Positions 7,218 to 14,265 of a stretch of 24,814 nt of DNA are shown piece by piece. The notes beneath the pieces are model-generated. The model saw only the letters and a list, made by a program, of their open reading frames with translations, did not search any database and was not told the DNA's origin. Each line of letters opens with the position of its first letter. The first letter of the stretch is position 1. The stretch covers positions 1 through 24,814 of the forward strand of contig PWNM01000591.1 of assembly GCA_003557825.1 (NCBI GenBank), read 5' to 3'. Origin of the DNA: Candidatus Hydrogenedentota bacterium (GTDB lineage Bacteria > Hydrogenedentota > Hydrogenedentia > Hydrogenedentales > SLHB01). Both the position numbers and the translations under genes were made by a program.

Positions 7218-7961
7218 ATGCACGAAGCAGTAGCCATTATGGGCGCCACAGGTGGCATAGGCACTGCGTTGGCGAAACGACTTGAAGATAACCAGCAAAA
7301 GGTCTTTCTAGGCGGTCGCAATAAAGAAAAGTTGAATCAACTAATGTCCCAGCTGAGCGCGCCGGGTGAAACCATCGAAGAGGCAGCTGATTTTGGGAAT
7401 GTTAAAGCCTGGCTAGATAGTGCTCAGGATTCCATCGGGCCCCTCACGGGCGTGGTGAACTGTGTCGGCTCAATATTGCTCAAGCCGGCCCATCTCACAA
7501 CGGAAAAGGAATGGCTTGATACAGTGGCAGTGAATCTGACGTCTGCGATGGCTTTGGTACGAGCCGCCACGACTATAATGATGGACACTGGAGGCTCGAT
7601 AGTCCTGGTATCCACGGCAGCAGCGCGAACGGGAATGGTTAATCACGAGGCGATTGCAGCCGCAAAGGCAGGGGTCGAAGGACTTATGCGAGCCGCTGCA
7701 GCAACCTATGCAGGAAAGGGCATACGGGTAAATGCCGTTGCTCCCGGTCTCGTTCAGACGCCGCTTTCGGAGAAGATAACCGCAAATTCGACCGCACGTG
7801 CTGCCTCGGAAACCATGCATCCATTAGGCAGGCTGGGAGAACCAGAAAATGTTGCGTCCGCGATAGCTTGGCTGCTTTCATCCGAACAGGACTGGGTAAC
7901 CGGACAGGTAGTTGGTGTCGATGGCGGGTTATCCTCCCTTCGAGGACGCCCTAAAATTTGA
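7218..7961 (+). CDS. Short-chain dehydrogenase/reductase (SDR) lacking the usual catalytic Tyr
   Basis: This 247-residue, FabG-sized SDR has a Rossmann nucleotide-binding motif GATGGIG at 9-15, an arginine at 34 after the second strand that suggests NADP(H), NCVG at 81-84, N106, S132 and a C-terminal GQVVGVDGG segment, all in the expected order. The active site should read Tyr-x-x-x-Lys, but here it is I146-A-A-A-K150 within NHEAIAAAKAGVEGL. The Lys is kept and the proton-donor Tyr is replaced by Ile. It may belong to a subgroup with altered chemistry, use another residue, or bind nucleotide without reducing a ketone. The start is well supported by AAGGTGG about 10 bases before ATG 7218. It is divergent from the CarH-like regulator, so light- or B12-dependent expression is likely. 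No downstream partner gene is on the same strand. Confidence 0.85.
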   Translation: MHEAVAIMGATGGIGTALAKRLEDNQQKVFLGGRNKEKLNQLMSQLSAPGETIEEAADFGNVKAWLDSAQDSIGPLTGVVNCVGSILLKPAHLTTEKEWLDTVAVNLTSAMALVRAATTIMMDTGGSIVLVSTAAARTGMVNHEAIAAAKAGVEGLMRAAAATYAGKGIRVNAVAPGLVQTPLSEKITANSTARAASETMHPLGRLGEPENVASAIAWLLSSEQDWVTGQVVGVDGGLSSLRGRPKI

Positions 7962-7971
7962 ATCATAACAT

Positions 7972-8030
7972 TACGGGCATACGAAGCAATCCCGTATATA
8001 TTGGCCCTTATGCCCCCACCACCGCATAGG
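7972..8030. repeat. Two short inverted repeats after the SDR gene
   Basis: TACGGG (7972-7977) pairs with CCCGTA (7991-7996). Next, CCCTTATGC (8005-8013) pairs with GCATAGGG (8023-8030... 8031) with one bulged T around a C-rich loop. They lie between convergent genes and may help end the SDR transcript. Neither has a following T-run. Confidence 0.3.
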
Positions 8031-8092
8031 GTTGGCCGGAGCGATCCCCTCTCTCCCTCTCCTTCGCCCCAAGCATCGTTTCGGCCAACCCT
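8028..8092. repeat. Long hairpin downstream of the csrA operon
   Basis: AGGGTTGGCCG (8028-8038) is perfectly complementary to 8082-8092. In plus-strand RNA, G-U and Watson-Crick pairs extend the stem without break to 8045/8075, giving 18 pairs around a 29-base pyrimidine-rich loop. In minus-strand RNA, the direction of the csrA operon, the stem has 11 pairs, a small 3x3 internal loop and 4 more pairs. Its loop is purine-rich and holds AAGGA (8064-8060) and AGGGA (8058-8054), both fitting the CsrA consensus ANGGA. It begins about 30 bases after the stop of the last operon gene. It may be a terminator, a 3' UTR element or part of a small RNA. Confidence 0.5.
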
Positions 8093-8122
8093 CATCTTAT
8101 GAAAGTAGTTGCTCCTTCGTTG

Positions 8123-8755
8123 CTAATCCGAAAGTGACGATTTCCTCACCTGGTCCCGTAGCATTTCCACGATTTGGGTTTCGATATCCGCATGCGGAGC
8201 CAGCTCATATTCAAGGAGGTCGCTTAGAGCGACGGTATCGCCTTCGCCAAGAGCCTTGATCGCATTATTCAGGTAGGTGTTTAACTCCTGGAGATGCTCG
8301 TGATAGCTTTGGTTGGAAACACGCAAGTCTTCGAGATTCAAGCCCAAAGCCGCGGCAACTTGATGCTCTCTACTCTTGATAAATCCCCACACCTCCACAA
8401 GCTTTTGGAAGGGCTCGAGCCCTTCTCGTGGCGCATCGCTCTGAAAAACGGAGGCGATTTCATGACACAGACCGGGTAACTCCGGGACAGCTTCTTGAAG
8501 ACGTTCGAGGCTTTCCGCCACAAGCTCTGCAATATCGCAGGAAACAACTTCAATGCTTCCAATGGAATCAACAGGACGTTCCTTTAGAGAGTCCATCAAT
8601 GAACTGGGATCAACCGGCTCACCATCGATGGTGATGGACTTGATCCCTCGACCTTGTTTCCGGAGATGATCGTTTATGGTTACGACAACGGCAAAGGCGT
8701 CGGCAGCTGTCCCCTCGAAATCAAGACCACGGCTTCCGTCGAGAATAATATCCAT
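8123..8755 (-). CDS. Uncharacterised protein in the fliW-csrA operon
   Basis: I do not recognise this 210-residue protein. The N-terminal 75 residues look like a small alpha/beta domain (MDIILDGSRGLDF, SITIDGEPVD, SIGSIEVVS). The rest is mainly helical and hydrophilic, with a long region at about 76-160 and a C-terminal helix pair containing AIKALGEGDTVALSDLLEYEL. No signal peptide, membrane segment or catalytic motif is visible, so it should be cytoplasmic. ATG 8755 has AGGAG about 8 bases upstream. It starts 21 bases after the csrA stop on the same strand, so it is almost certainly co-transcribed with fliW and csrA. A role as a chaperone-like or regulatory partner in motility or CsrA control is a guess from position only. 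Confidence 0.75.
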   Translation of the reverse strand: MDIILDGSRGLDFEGTAADAFAVVVTINDHLRKQGRGIKSITIDGEPVDPSSLMDSLKERPVDSIGSIEVVSCDIAELVAESLERLQEAVPELPGLCHEIASVFQSDAPREGLEPFQKLVEVWGFIKSREHQVAAALGLNLEDLRVSNQSYHEHLQELNTYLNNAIKALGEGDTVALSDLLEYELAPHADIETQIVEMLRDQVRKSSLSD

Positions 8756-8776
8756 AGGAAACTCCTATCTCCTCGT

Positions 8777-8998
8777 CTAATCGGGGATCAGTCCCGAGAT
8801 ATCCTCGACATTGGCCATCGATGCTGCCTCGGCATTCTCAGCCTGGATAGCCAGATAGACCTCACGTCGATGTACAGGCACGGCTCTTGGCGCGACGATG
8901 CCGATTTTTACCTGCGTATCCTTAATGTCAAGAATTTTCACCTCGACATCATCGCCGATCATAATGCTTTCGTTTTCCTTACGGGTGAGAACGAGCAT
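8777..8998 (-). CDS. csrA: Carbon storage regulator CsrA
   Basis: CsrA is a small dimeric RNA-binding protein that binds GGA motifs, often over ribosome-binding sites, and changes translation or stability of mRNAs for motility, biofilm and carbon metabolism. The 73-residue protein begins MLVLTRKENESIMIGDDVEV and continues with KIGIVAPRAVPVHRREVYLAI, the two conserved RNA-contacting regions (L4/R6 near the N terminus and the VHR segment). An upstream ATG at 9040 would add 14 unrelated residues. ATG 8998 is chosen because it gives the canonical N terminus and is preceded by a strong GGGGGAGG site. The start overlaps the end of fliW by 20 bases, so translation is probably coupled. The C-terminal tail after about residue 55 is longer than in Escherichia coli CsrA, as in many flagellated non-proteobacteria. 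Confidence 0.95.
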   Translation of the reverse strand: MLVLTRKENESIMIGDDVEVKILDIKDTQVKIGIVAPRAVPVHRREVYLAIQAENAEAASMANVEDISGLIPD

Positions 8999-9449
8999 TG
9001 GAAACCTCCCCCGAGGATGCATCAGATTGAGGTTGCGCAAGGAAAAACTGCACGGGATAATCGCCCTTTTCGAGTATAACCTGCTTCGCCAAGCGCTGAT
9101 TAGGGTTGATGATGATGGGGGCCTTCAAATTGGTACGGATCTTTTGCCGATCAGGGGGCACGACTACAAGGGTATAGACTTCGAGTTCCTCCATATTGGC
9201 AGCCCCCAATTCGGTAAGGTCGCCTCGACGAAGCTCGACCCGGTATTCGGGCTGAACCGTATAAGGATTCAACAAAATAAAGGCCAGTTCTCCCGTATCC
9301 GTGGCCTGTAGCCAACTCAATGAGTCACTGGGTCCGGGAAGAAGAACAAATCGCCGGTATTCCTGAAACCCGAGAATAGGCTGAGTAAAAGTGATGATCG
9401 TCTCCGGATCAATGTCAAGGGTCCCGAATCGCGTCGTTTCCAATTGCAT
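8979..9449 (-). CDS. fliW: Flagellar assembly factor FliW, CsrA antagonist
   Basis: FliW binds CsrA and, in species studied, also flagellin, so that free flagellin releases FliW to block CsrA and allow hag/flaA translation. The 156-residue protein shows family features: MQLETTRFGTLDID at the start, then FTQPILGFQEYRRFVLLP, WLQATDTGELAFILLNPY, and the later ELEVYTLVVVP and NLKAPIIINPNQRLAKQVIL. An in-frame GTG at 9464 would add 5 residues, but its purine-rich site is too close to it. ATG 9449 has GGGGTGG about 13 bases upstream and is preferred. It is the first gene of a minus-strand operon with csrA and an unknown gene. Its presence implies flagella or an adopted role of the module, since no other flagellar gene is in the window. 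Confidence 0.93.
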   Translation of the reverse strand: MQLETTRFGTLDIDPETIITFTQPILGFQEYRRFVLLPGPSDSLSWLQATDTGELAFILLNPYTVQPEYRVELRRGDLTELGAANMEELEVYTLVVVPPDRQKIRTNLKAPIIINPNQRLAKQVILEKGDYPVQFFLAQPQSDASSGEVSNARSHP

Positions 9450-9494
9450 AGATGAGCTTTCCACCCCTTTTTTTCGTTACACTGCTCGGTGCAA

Positions 9495-9523
9495 AGTATG
9501 CCGAATCATACGTGTCGTTGCAA
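9495..9523 (-). promoter_or_regulatory. Possible promoter of the fliW-csrA operon
   Basis: On the minus strand, TTGCAA (9523-9518) and CATACT (9500-9495) are 17 bases apart, each matching sigma70 consensus at 4 of 6 positions. The transcript would start near 9488, about 40 bases before ATG 9449. No clear sigma28 promoter was noticed. Confidence 0.3.
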
Positions 9524-9690
9524 ACATTGCGGTCGGCCCTGTTCAGATGAACTGCCCAATTCCGTGGGAAGAACCTCATAGGGGGAGGTTGGACTCGTAG
9601 CAGACCGAGCAGATATGATATGGTGGAGTCAAATTAGGGGTGATCAGGGACTGAGCATGATTGGTTAAACTGGATCCATGGTACCGATGT

Positions 9691-9699
9691 TGATATAAT
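9691..9699 (+). promoter_or_regulatory. Extended -10 promoter of the mreB operon
   Basis: TGATATAAT is a perfect extended -10 element (TG-n-TATAAT, hexamer at 9694-9699). The -35 position (about 9671-9676, TGGATC) is poor, which is normal for extended -10 promoters. Transcription would start near 9706, leaving about 90 bases before the GTG start of mreB. Confidence 0.5.
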
Positions 9700-9796
9700 C
9701 CAGACCAATTCCCAGCCCTGTATGTAAACCATTGTCATTGTCGGAGTTAGGCGTCTGTCATCATAACTGGTGGGGCGAATGTTAGAGGGTATCTAA

Positions 9797-10822
9797 GTGC
9801 GTCGAATCTTTTCTGCAATTCCAGGTCTGTTTTCCCATGACATGGGCATTGACCTGGGTACCGCCAACACCTTGGTATATGTGAGGGGACAAGGTATTGT
9901 TCTTAGCGAACCCTCGGTAGTCGCCATCAACAAAGACACGCGCAAGGTTCGAGCCGTCGGAAACGAGGGCAAGAACATGATCGGCCGGACTCCCGGCAAT
10001 ATCGTCGCTATTCGTCCCATGAAGGACGGGGTAATCGCCGATTTCGAGATTACCGAGGCGATGCTGCGCTACTTCATCCAAAAAGTCCATAATCGACGGA
10101 ATCTGGTATGGCCTCGTGTGGCCATTTGCGTTCCGTCTGGAATCACGGCGGTAGAAAAACGGGCCGTTGAAGAGAGCGCGCAACAGGCAGGCGCCAAAAA
10201 AGTATTTACAATCGAAGAACCTATGGCAGCAGCCATCGGCGCGGGGTTGCCTGTCCAAGAACCCCAAGGTTGTATGATCGTCGATGTCGGTGGAGGGACC
10301 ACCGAAGTGGCCGTCATATCGCTGGGGGGGATTGTTTTTTGTAAATCGGTCCGCGTAGCAGGCGATGAAATGGACCAGGCCATCATACAGCATCTGAAAC
10401 GAACCTATAATATGATGGTGGGTGAACGGACGGCCGAGGATATCAAGATTGCCATCGGGTCGGCCTATCCGTTAAAAGAAGAGCTGGAAATGCAGGTTAA
10501 AGGACGGGATCAGGTCATGGGTCTTCCAAAGGTTCTGACCATAACGTCGGAGGAGATCCGAGATTCCCTCAAAGAACCCGTTGCATCCATTGTCGATGCA
10601 GTGCGAGTAACGCTCGAACGTACCCCGCCGGAGTTGTCGGCTGACATTGTGGATCGTGGCGTGGTGCTGGCAGGAGGCGGCGCAATGTTGCGCGGCCTGG
10701 ATCAGTTGATCGCAAAAGAAACAGGTTTGCATGTGACTGTTGCCGAGGATCCGCTAACAGCGGTCGTATTGGGAACGGGCCGATACCTGGAGACCTTGCA
10801 CCACTTTCACGAAGAAGAATAA
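9797..10822 (+). CDS. mreB: Rod shape-determining protein MreB
   Basis: MreB is the bacterial actin that forms short membrane-bound filaments and directs lateral wall synthesis. The 341-residue protein has all actin-fold motifs: phosphate-1 DLGTANT at 19-25, EEP at 140-142, phosphate-2 VDVGGGTTE at 162-170 and the adenosine motif LAGGGAMLRG at 291-300. Its N terminus (MRRIFSAIPGLFSHDMG) contains hydrophobic residues that could insert in the membrane. The start codon is GTG 9797, supported by AGAGGG about 8 bases upstream and by the normal family length. It is the first gene of a tightly packed operon with mreC, mreD, mrdA and rodA, so the transcript should supply the complete elongation machine. 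Confidence 0.97.
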   Translation: MRRIFSAIPGLFSHDMGIDLGTANTLVYVRGQGIVLSEPSVVAINKDTRKVRAVGNEGKNMIGRTPGNIVAIRPMKDGVIADFEITEAMLRYFIQKVHNRRNLVWPRVAICVPSGITAVEKRAVEESAQQAGAKKVFTIEEPMAAAIGAGLPVQEPQGCMIVDVGGGTTEVAVISLGGIVFCKSVRVAGDEMDQAIIQHLKRTYNMMVGERTAEDIKIAIGSAYPLKEELEMQVKGRDQVMGLPKVLTITSEEIRDSLKEPVASIVDAVRVTLERTPPELSADIVDRGVVLAGGGAMLRGLDQLIAKETGLHVTVAEDPLTAVVLGTGRYLETLHHFHEEE

Positions 10823-10840
10823 GTGAGGGCGGCATAAACA

Positions 10841-11779
10841 GTGTTGCTTCCCCGGCGCATAGGCGAACACCGCGCCACAGTGATTTTGGTGGTACTTGTG
10901 GCGCTGTCCTTAATATCGCTGGCCTCGGGTACACAGGCCAACTGGGTAAGCCGGTACGTCCGAACCGGTGTATCGGTAGCAGCTACACCCTTCTGGCGTG
11001 CTATGGGACTTACCTCATCAACCGCGGACTATGTTTCGGGTCTGTTCATCTCCTATAATGCCACTCGCCAGGAGCTACAGGACCTTCGACTGCAACTGGC
11101 TCAGACCGTCCCGGACCAGGCCGCCCTCGATGAACTACGCGCACAGAATCAACGGCTTCGAGAGAAGCTCTCATTTGCCAATCAACATAGTGATATGTCA
11201 CTCAGACTAAGCCGGGTCAAGGTTATAGGAACGTTTGACGGCACTCTCATCATCGACCGAGGTTCCGTTCATGGTATTACCGAGGCGATGAGCGTCATCA
11301 CCCCGGATGGTATCGTGGGAGTGGTTAAGAACGCTGAACCCTTTCAGTCGTTGGTCTATACCTTGCATCACCCCGATTGCCGTGTAGGGGCCATGATCCA
11401 ACGCAATCGGTCGCACGGCATTGTTCATGGTAGCGGTAGCGATTACAGCCACATCTGTCGAATGGAATACATTGATATGAAAGACGAGGTTCGACCGGGT
11501 GACATCGTGGTGACCAGCGGAGGCGCAGTATTCCCCGCTGGGTTGCCCATCGGCCGCATCATCGCCCCCCCTCAAGGTGAGGGCCTCTTGCTGAAGGCGG
11601 CATATGTTGAGCCCTTCGCAAACCCTTACCGCCTGGACGAAGTGTTTGTTGTAATGCAGGCACAAATGGACGCAGATGACCTTGCCGGTTGGGAGGCGCC
11701 CGAACCCAGGCAGGAAGCCCCGGGTATTGCGGCCACCATGCCGGACGGTCGACCGTTACAAGAGCGATTGGCGCCATGA
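10841..11779 (+). CDS. mreC: Rod shape-determining protein MreC
   Basis: MreC is a periplasmic scaffold, anchored in the inner membrane, that activates the PBP2-RodA pair. The 312-residue protein has one membrane helix at about 12-29, a coiled coil at about 75-112 (RQELQDLRLQLAQ, then LRAQNQRLREKLSF), and the double beta-barrel domain that follows, with the family segments IIDRGSVHGI, VITPDGIVGVV, GDIVVTSG and FPAGLPIGRI. The C terminus after about 280 is Pro/Glu-rich and probably flexible. The start is GTG 10841, with GAGGGCGG about 10 bases before it and only 18 bases after the mreB stop. Confidence 0.93.
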   Translation: MLLPRRIGEHRATVILVVLVALSLISLASGTQANWVSRYVRTGVSVAATPFWRAMGLTSSTADYVSGLFISYNATRQELQDLRLQLAQTVPDQAALDELRAQNQRLREKLSFANQHSDMSLRLSRVKVIGTFDGTLIIDRGSVHGITEAMSVITPDGIVGVVKNAEPFQSLVYTLHHPDCRVGAMIQRNRSHGIVHGSGSDYSHICRMEYIDMKDEVRPGDIVVTSGGAVFPAGLPIGRIIAPPQGEGLLLKAAYVEPFANPYRLDEVFVVMQAQMDADDLAGWEAPEPRQEAPGIAATMPDGRPLQERLAP

Positions 11780-11822
11780 CCAAAGACCCACGATGCAGCA
11801 TTGAAAGCCTTAACACATTACT

Positions 11823-12335
11823 ATGATGATGCGCAGGTACATAATATGGGCGGTGGTTGTCATAGCTGCAGCGCTACTGCAGACCACATGGCTCGATGCT
11901 TTTCGAGTACTCGGCGTAACGCCCAATCTAATGCTATTATTGGTCGTATATTTCGGTCTAATGGAAGGCGAAGAACGAGCTATGCTTACTGGCGTTCTGG
12001 GTGGCCTGTTTCAGGATGTTGCGGGAAACAATACCCTGGGCCATCATATACTCTGCTTGGTCGTGATCGGCTATGCCGTGGGGCGCATCAGCACACGATT
12101 GGTTACAGATCACCCTGCAGTCAAAGCCGGCGTTGTTTTTCTGGCTAGCCTTGCGAATGGCTTAGCGTTTACCACCATTCACTATATCCAGCGGCCAACA
12201 ACGCCCGCCATAGAGACTATCATCGAACGCGTGGTACCCGGAGCATTTTATACTGCATTGATCACCCCGATCCTATTTTGGTTACTTGATATAATCGTTG
12301 GACGCTTTTTGGTTCCTCAAGGGAGCACGACATAA
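11823..12335 (+). CDS. mreD: Rod shape-determining protein MreD
   Basis: MreD is an inner-membrane protein of the elongation complex. The 170-residue protein is almost wholly hydrophobic with about five membrane segments, and has the family-type N-terminal segment with PNLMLLLVVYFGLMEGEERAM and GLFQDVAG, a region resembling the conserved G-D core of MreD. Three ATG codons stand in a row at 11823, 11826 and 11829. An in-frame TAA at 11811 rules out a longer form. No strong Shine-Dalgarno site precedes them, so translation may depend on the flow of ribosomes from mreC, 43 bases upstream. Sequence conservation in MreD is low, so position between mreC and mrdA is part of the support. Confidence 0.9.
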   Translation: MMMRRYIIWAVVVIAAALLQTTWLDAFRVLGVTPNLMLLLVVYFGLMEGEERAMLTGVLGGLFQDVAGNNTLGHHILCLVVIGYAVGRISTRLVTDHPAVKAGVVFLASLANGLAFTTIHYIQRPTTPAIETIIERVVPGAFYTALITPILFWLLDIIVGRFLVPQGSTT

Positions 12336-12336
12336 C

Positions 12337-14265
12337 ATGATCGCCAATCCGGAAAAACACCGTTACGAAGGATTTGAGCGGCGCATATCTTTCATGCGGG
12401 CAGTGTTTTTGGCGGTTGCTGCACTGCTTATTCTGCGACTGGGATATCTTCAAATCGACCAGGGCGAGACCTATGCAGATCGCGCCCTAAGCAATCGAAT
12501 TCGTCGAATTCCCCTTCGTTCACAGCGGGGCATGATCTTCGGACCCGATGAAAGCATTGTGTTAGCTAGCAATCGCGCTGCATGCGACCTCTTTATCGTT
12601 CCCAATGAATGCGAAGGTCACGAGGAGGAGGTAACTCACCTACTGGAACGGCTACTTAGTATCGATGGTTCCGAGTTGCTGGACACCATCTATGCCCATC
12701 GGAACCGGCCGTATACACAGATCCCGATAAAACGCGATATCTCCCGGGCTGAGCTGACCCAGGTTGAGGAAATGTCCTTCGCGTTGCCGGGTGTATTTGC
12801 CGTTGTCCGACCTCAACGACGCTATCTCCATGGCGAAACCGCCGGTCAAATCATGGGGTATCTCAACGAGATTGGACGTGAAGAGCTGGATCGCATGCCG
12901 GACTACCGGATGGGCGATTTCATCGGGCGTTCTGGACTCGAACAAGCCTATGAACCTGTATTGAGGGGACGCGATGGTCGTATGGTGGTAAGCCTGTTCA
13001 ACATGGGCGTCCCCCAGATGCGTACGGACTCCTTTGGCAACCCCATGATGGAATCGGACCAACGAGGCCGACGTGTCGTAGTAGAGGCGCGTGATGATCC
13101 GACCCCCGGAGACCCGATCTTCACCACCCTCGATATGCCCTTACAGGAACGGGCGGAGGAATTGCTTCGCGGTGGACAGGGCGCCATTGTCGTAATGAAC
13201 GCTAATACAGGCGCTTTGCTTGCCCTTGCTAGTGTGCCCAGCTATGACCCGAATGTCTTTGTCGGGGCTAGTGAAAAGAATCAGATTCGTCAGGTTCGGG
13301 ATCTACTCACCAACGCAGATGGGCTTAAGCGTATGCGCCATCGCGCCATTCAAGAGCGCTATCCCCCCGGATCCGTATTCAAAGTGATGATGGCCGTAGC
13401 AGCCCTCGAGGAAGGGCTCATCAGCTCTTCCTCCACACACTCGTGCGGAGGACGCTTCAGCCTGGGCAGAACCTCGTGGCAATGCTGGCAACGAGGAGGG
13501 CATGGTTCCCTTGATATCGTCGATGCCTTGGCGTTTTCATGTAATGTCTATTTCTATCACACAGGGCTTGCCCTTGGCATTGAAAACATTAACAAGTGGT
13601 CCGCCCTAATGGGTCTTGGCGTGACGACCGGAATCGATTTGCCCGGCGAAATTCCCGGTCTGATTCCATCACCTGAATGGAAAGATGAATACTATGCCGA
13701 GGTAATGAACCGATGGGACCGCCAATGGCATCGGGGAGATACGGTGAACCTTTCCATTGGGCAAGGACACTGCTCCGTAACGCCATTGCAGACCGCCGTC
13801 ATGATGGCAAGCATTATCAATGGCGGTCGGCGCGTAACACCTTATATCAATTTACATCATGGACCCCGGGTCTCCGAGCCATTCATTAGTGAGGAGACGC
13901 TCGAAATTGTCCAAAAAGGAATGCGCAAGAGCGTCACCAAGCAGGATTTTCCCAGTGGTACGGGACGACTCGCGCATATCGAGGGGATGAACATTATCGG
14001 GAAAACGGGGACGGCGCAAGTGGTTAGCCTGAGTACGCTCGAACGCTTTGAGACGGAGGATGGAGTTCCCGGCAATATTCCCAACCATGCCTGGTTTATA
14101 GCAGGCGTTATGGATGAAGATCCCCCACTCGCCATTAGCATTTTGGTTGAACACGGACTCCGAGGAAGCACGGGGGCGGCTCCTCTGGCGCGTGATCTCA
14201 TCGAGTTTTTCTACACCGAACGGGCCCAGGAAATCACCCATGTCGCCCGGTTGCACGAGGACTGA
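12337..14265 (+). CDS. mrdA: Penicillin-binding protein 2, elongation-specific transpeptidase
   Basis: This 642-residue class B PBP cross-links new peptidoglycan made by RodA during side-wall growth. A membrane helix at about 20-37 is followed by the pedestal/dimerisation domain (R-G-M motif SQRGMIF near 62-68 and the GRSGLE segment near 197) and the transpeptidase domain with S346-V-F-K349 in PPGSVFK, S401-C-N403 and K556-T-G558 in IIGKTGTAQ. Its long ORF could begin at 12298 inside mreD. ATG 12337 is chosen because AAGGGAG lies about 10 bases before it and it starts one base after the mreD stop at 12335. The gene ends with a TGATG overlap with rodA, a typical sign of coupled translation of the two partners. 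Confidence 0.95.
   Translation: MIANPEKHRYEGFERRISFMRAVFLAVAALLILRLGYLQIDQGETYADRALSNRIRRIPLRSQRGMIFGPDESIVLASNRAACDLFIVPNECEGHEEEVTHLLERLLSIDGSELLDTIYAHRNRPYTQIPIKRDISRAELTQVEEMSFALPGVFAVVRPQRRYLHGETAGQIMGYLNEIGREELDRMPDYRMGDFIGRSGLEQAYEPVLRGRDGRMVVSLFNMGVPQMRTDSFGNPMMESDQRGRRVVVEARDDPTPGDPIFTTLDMPLQERAEELLRGGQGAIVVMNANTGALLALASVPSYDPNVFVGASEKNQIRQVRDLLTNADGLKRMRHRAIQERYPPGSVFKVMMAVAALEEGLISSSSTHSCGGRFSLGRTSWQCWQRGGHGSLDIVDALAFSCNVYFYHTGLALGIENINKWSALMGLGVTTGIDLPGEIPGLIPSPEWKDEYYAEVMNRWDRQWHRGDTVNLSIGQGHCSVTPLQTAVMMASIINGGRRVTPYINLHHGPRVSEPFISEETLEIVQKGMRKSVTKQDFPSGTGRLAHIEGMNIIGKTGTAQVVSLSTLERFETEDGVPGNIPNHAWFIAGVMDEDPPLAISILVEHGLRGSTGAAPLARDLIEFFYTERAQEITHVARLHED

Larger units (their letters stand above)
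9450..9796. other. Divergent intergenic region between fliW and mreB
   Basis: This 347-base gap separates the minus-strand fliW operon from the plus-strand mreB operon. It contains the possible fliW promoter at 9495-9523, an extended -10 promoter for mreB at 9691-9699 and an mreB leader of about 90 bases. The short ORF that crosses it overlaps fliW in antisense and has no protein-like features. I see no RNA gene or obvious hairpin in the remainder. Confidence 0.5.

Noticed and set aside
7997..8007. Shared word ATATTGGCCCT at about 7998 and 17839
   Set aside because: Matches of this length are expected by chance in a 25-kb window and the flanks differ.
9782..10393. 203-residue minus-strand ORF opposite mreB
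   Set aside because: It is fully antisense to a certain mreB gene and its composition (many His, Cys, Arg) is that of an antisense shadow.
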